Shown: piece by piece, positions 37,051 to 37,583 of the stretch | Position numbering within the stretch: position 1 is the stretch's first letter | How the letters are laid out: the number at the start of each line of letters is the position of its first letter | Source: CAYTSW01 sp964440605 | GTDB taxonomy: Bacteria > Planctomycetota > Phycisphaerae > Phycisphaerales > UBA1924 | NCBI GenBank assembly: GCA_964440605.1 | Contig: CAYTSW010000010.1 | Coordinates: forward strand, 1-37,583 | Direction of reading: 5' to 3' | DNA: 37,583 nucleotides | Translations under genes and position numbers: made by a program | The notes under the pieces: generated by a model | Told to the model about the DNA's origin: nothing | Databases searched by the model: none | The model's input: the letters and a program-made list of their open reading frames with translations, nothing else

Positions 37051-37583
37051 ATGGGCATCGAAGCCGCCGTGACCGCTGAGGGATTCCTCACGACCCAGCT
37101 CAAGCGTGTGATCAACTGGTCACGCCGCAACAGCCTGTGGCCCATGCCGTTCGCCACCGCGTGCTGCGGCATCGAACTCATGGCCACGGCCTCCAGCCGC
37201 TACGACCTCGCCCGCTTCGGCGCCGAGGTCATGCGCTTCAGCCCGCGCCAGAGCGACCTGCTCATCGTCGCCGGCCGCATCCCCATCAAGATCATGCCCG
37301 TCCTCCAGCGTATCTACCAGCAGATGGCCGAGCCCAAGTGGGTCATCTCCATGGGCGCCTGCGCCTCCACCGGCGGCGTCTTCGACACCTACGCCGTCGT
37401 CCAGGGGTGCGACCAGTTCCTCCCCGTCGACGTCTACGTCCCCGGCTGCCCGCCCCGCCCCGAACAGCTCATCGAGGGCGTCATGGCGATCCAGCGCATC
37501 ATCGACGAAGAGGGCATCCCCCCCAAGGGCCCCGACGGTAAACGCGTCCCCCTCGGCATCGCTCTGCCTCAGCCCGCCCAACC
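37051..37583 (+). CDS. nuoB: NADH-quinone oxidoreductase subunit B (partial)
   Basis: The first 177 codons of NuoB, cut by the window end. NuoB holds iron-sulfur cluster N2, the last electron carrier to quinone in complex I. The four ligands are visible: tandem Cys38-Cys39 (ATACCGIELMA), Cys104 (MGACAS) and Cys133 (VPGCPPRPE), with the same spacing as in E. coli. Cys120 is extra. The start is ATG 37051 with GGAAAGGG about 9 bases upstream. No nuoA precedes it; a repeat and a DUF1570-like gene do, so the nuo cluster starts here with nuoB or is split. The tail after IIDEEGIPPKGPDG is unfinished. Confidence 0.95.
   Translation, partial: MGIEAAVTAEGFLTTQLKRVINWSRRNSLWPMPFATACCGIELMATASSRYDLARFGAEVMRFSPRQSDLLIVAGRIPIKIMPVLQRIYQQMAEPKWVISMGACASTGGVFDTYAVVQGCDQFLPVDVYVPGCPPRPEQLIEGVMAIQRIIDEEGIPPKGPDGKRVPLGIALPQPAQ

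Overview
The window is GC-rich, gene-dense chromosomal DNA, most likely from a planctomycete of the class Phycisphaerae. The evidence is the mix of genes. There are secreted proteins with a PEP-CTERM-like tail (Pro-rich motif, hydrophobic stretch, Arg cluster), a very long SecA (about 1344 residues), a DUF1570-type HEAAH protein, a membrane protein with CxxC ribbons beginning 'C..CAYDL', and an LptD-like protein that implies a Gram-negative envelope. The assignment is inference; no rRNA or tRNA was seen. No phage, IS element, CRISPR array or integron was seen.

Layout: 1-54 is the tail of an upstream gene. 224-1705 holds two secreted sorting-signal proteins (minus strand) with a terminator. 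1818-2876 is a GGDEF cyclase. 3066-4691 is a divergent pair, a parvulin-like lipoprotein and ruvC. 4773-7381 holds ppa, pgi and a small glycogen-binding-like protein. 7677-10175 is an exported protein of unknown function that overlaps rnc tail to tail. 10646-12169 holds rpmH (47 aa, with terminator) and sucC. 12384-14401 is a coupled pair, an exported protein and a serine hydrolase. 14480-18979 holds rpmB and secA. 19188-22254 holds a small exported protein, a di-heme cytochrome c and a Tyr/Asp-rich exported protein. 22631-24916 holds ndh and pgl. 25166-27388 holds a YbaY-like lipoprotein, a candidate structured RNA and a homogentisate-dioxygenase-family gene. 27644-31608 holds lptD and an anchored His-rich protein. 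31767-35087 holds dprA, a dnaJ/cbpA-type gene, tatA and a zinc-ribbon membrane protein. 35237-36529 is the DUF1570-like protein. 37051 to the end is the start of nuoB, cut by the window.

The genes are mainly housekeeping: central carbon metabolism (pgi, pgl, sucC, ppa), respiration (ndh, nuoB, cytochrome), export and envelope (secA, tatA, lptD, PPIase), and nucleic-acid work (ruvC, rnc, dprA). Strand changes are frequent and operons short.

The most interesting signals are not protein families. (1) Six genes (PPIase, ruvC, pgi, pgl, dprA, dnaJ) carry a TANNNT hexamer 5-7 nt before the start codon, which predicts leaderless mRNAs; other genes have ordinary Shine-Dalgarno sites. (2) A strongly folded segment ending in a textbook terminator lies at 25705-25885. 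(3) Two palindromic intergenic repeat families recur, and most copies have a pyrimidine-rich tail pointing at the next start codon. (4) SecA has several large insertions and lacks the C-terminal zinc motif. (5) RNase III lacks one of its four catalytic acids.
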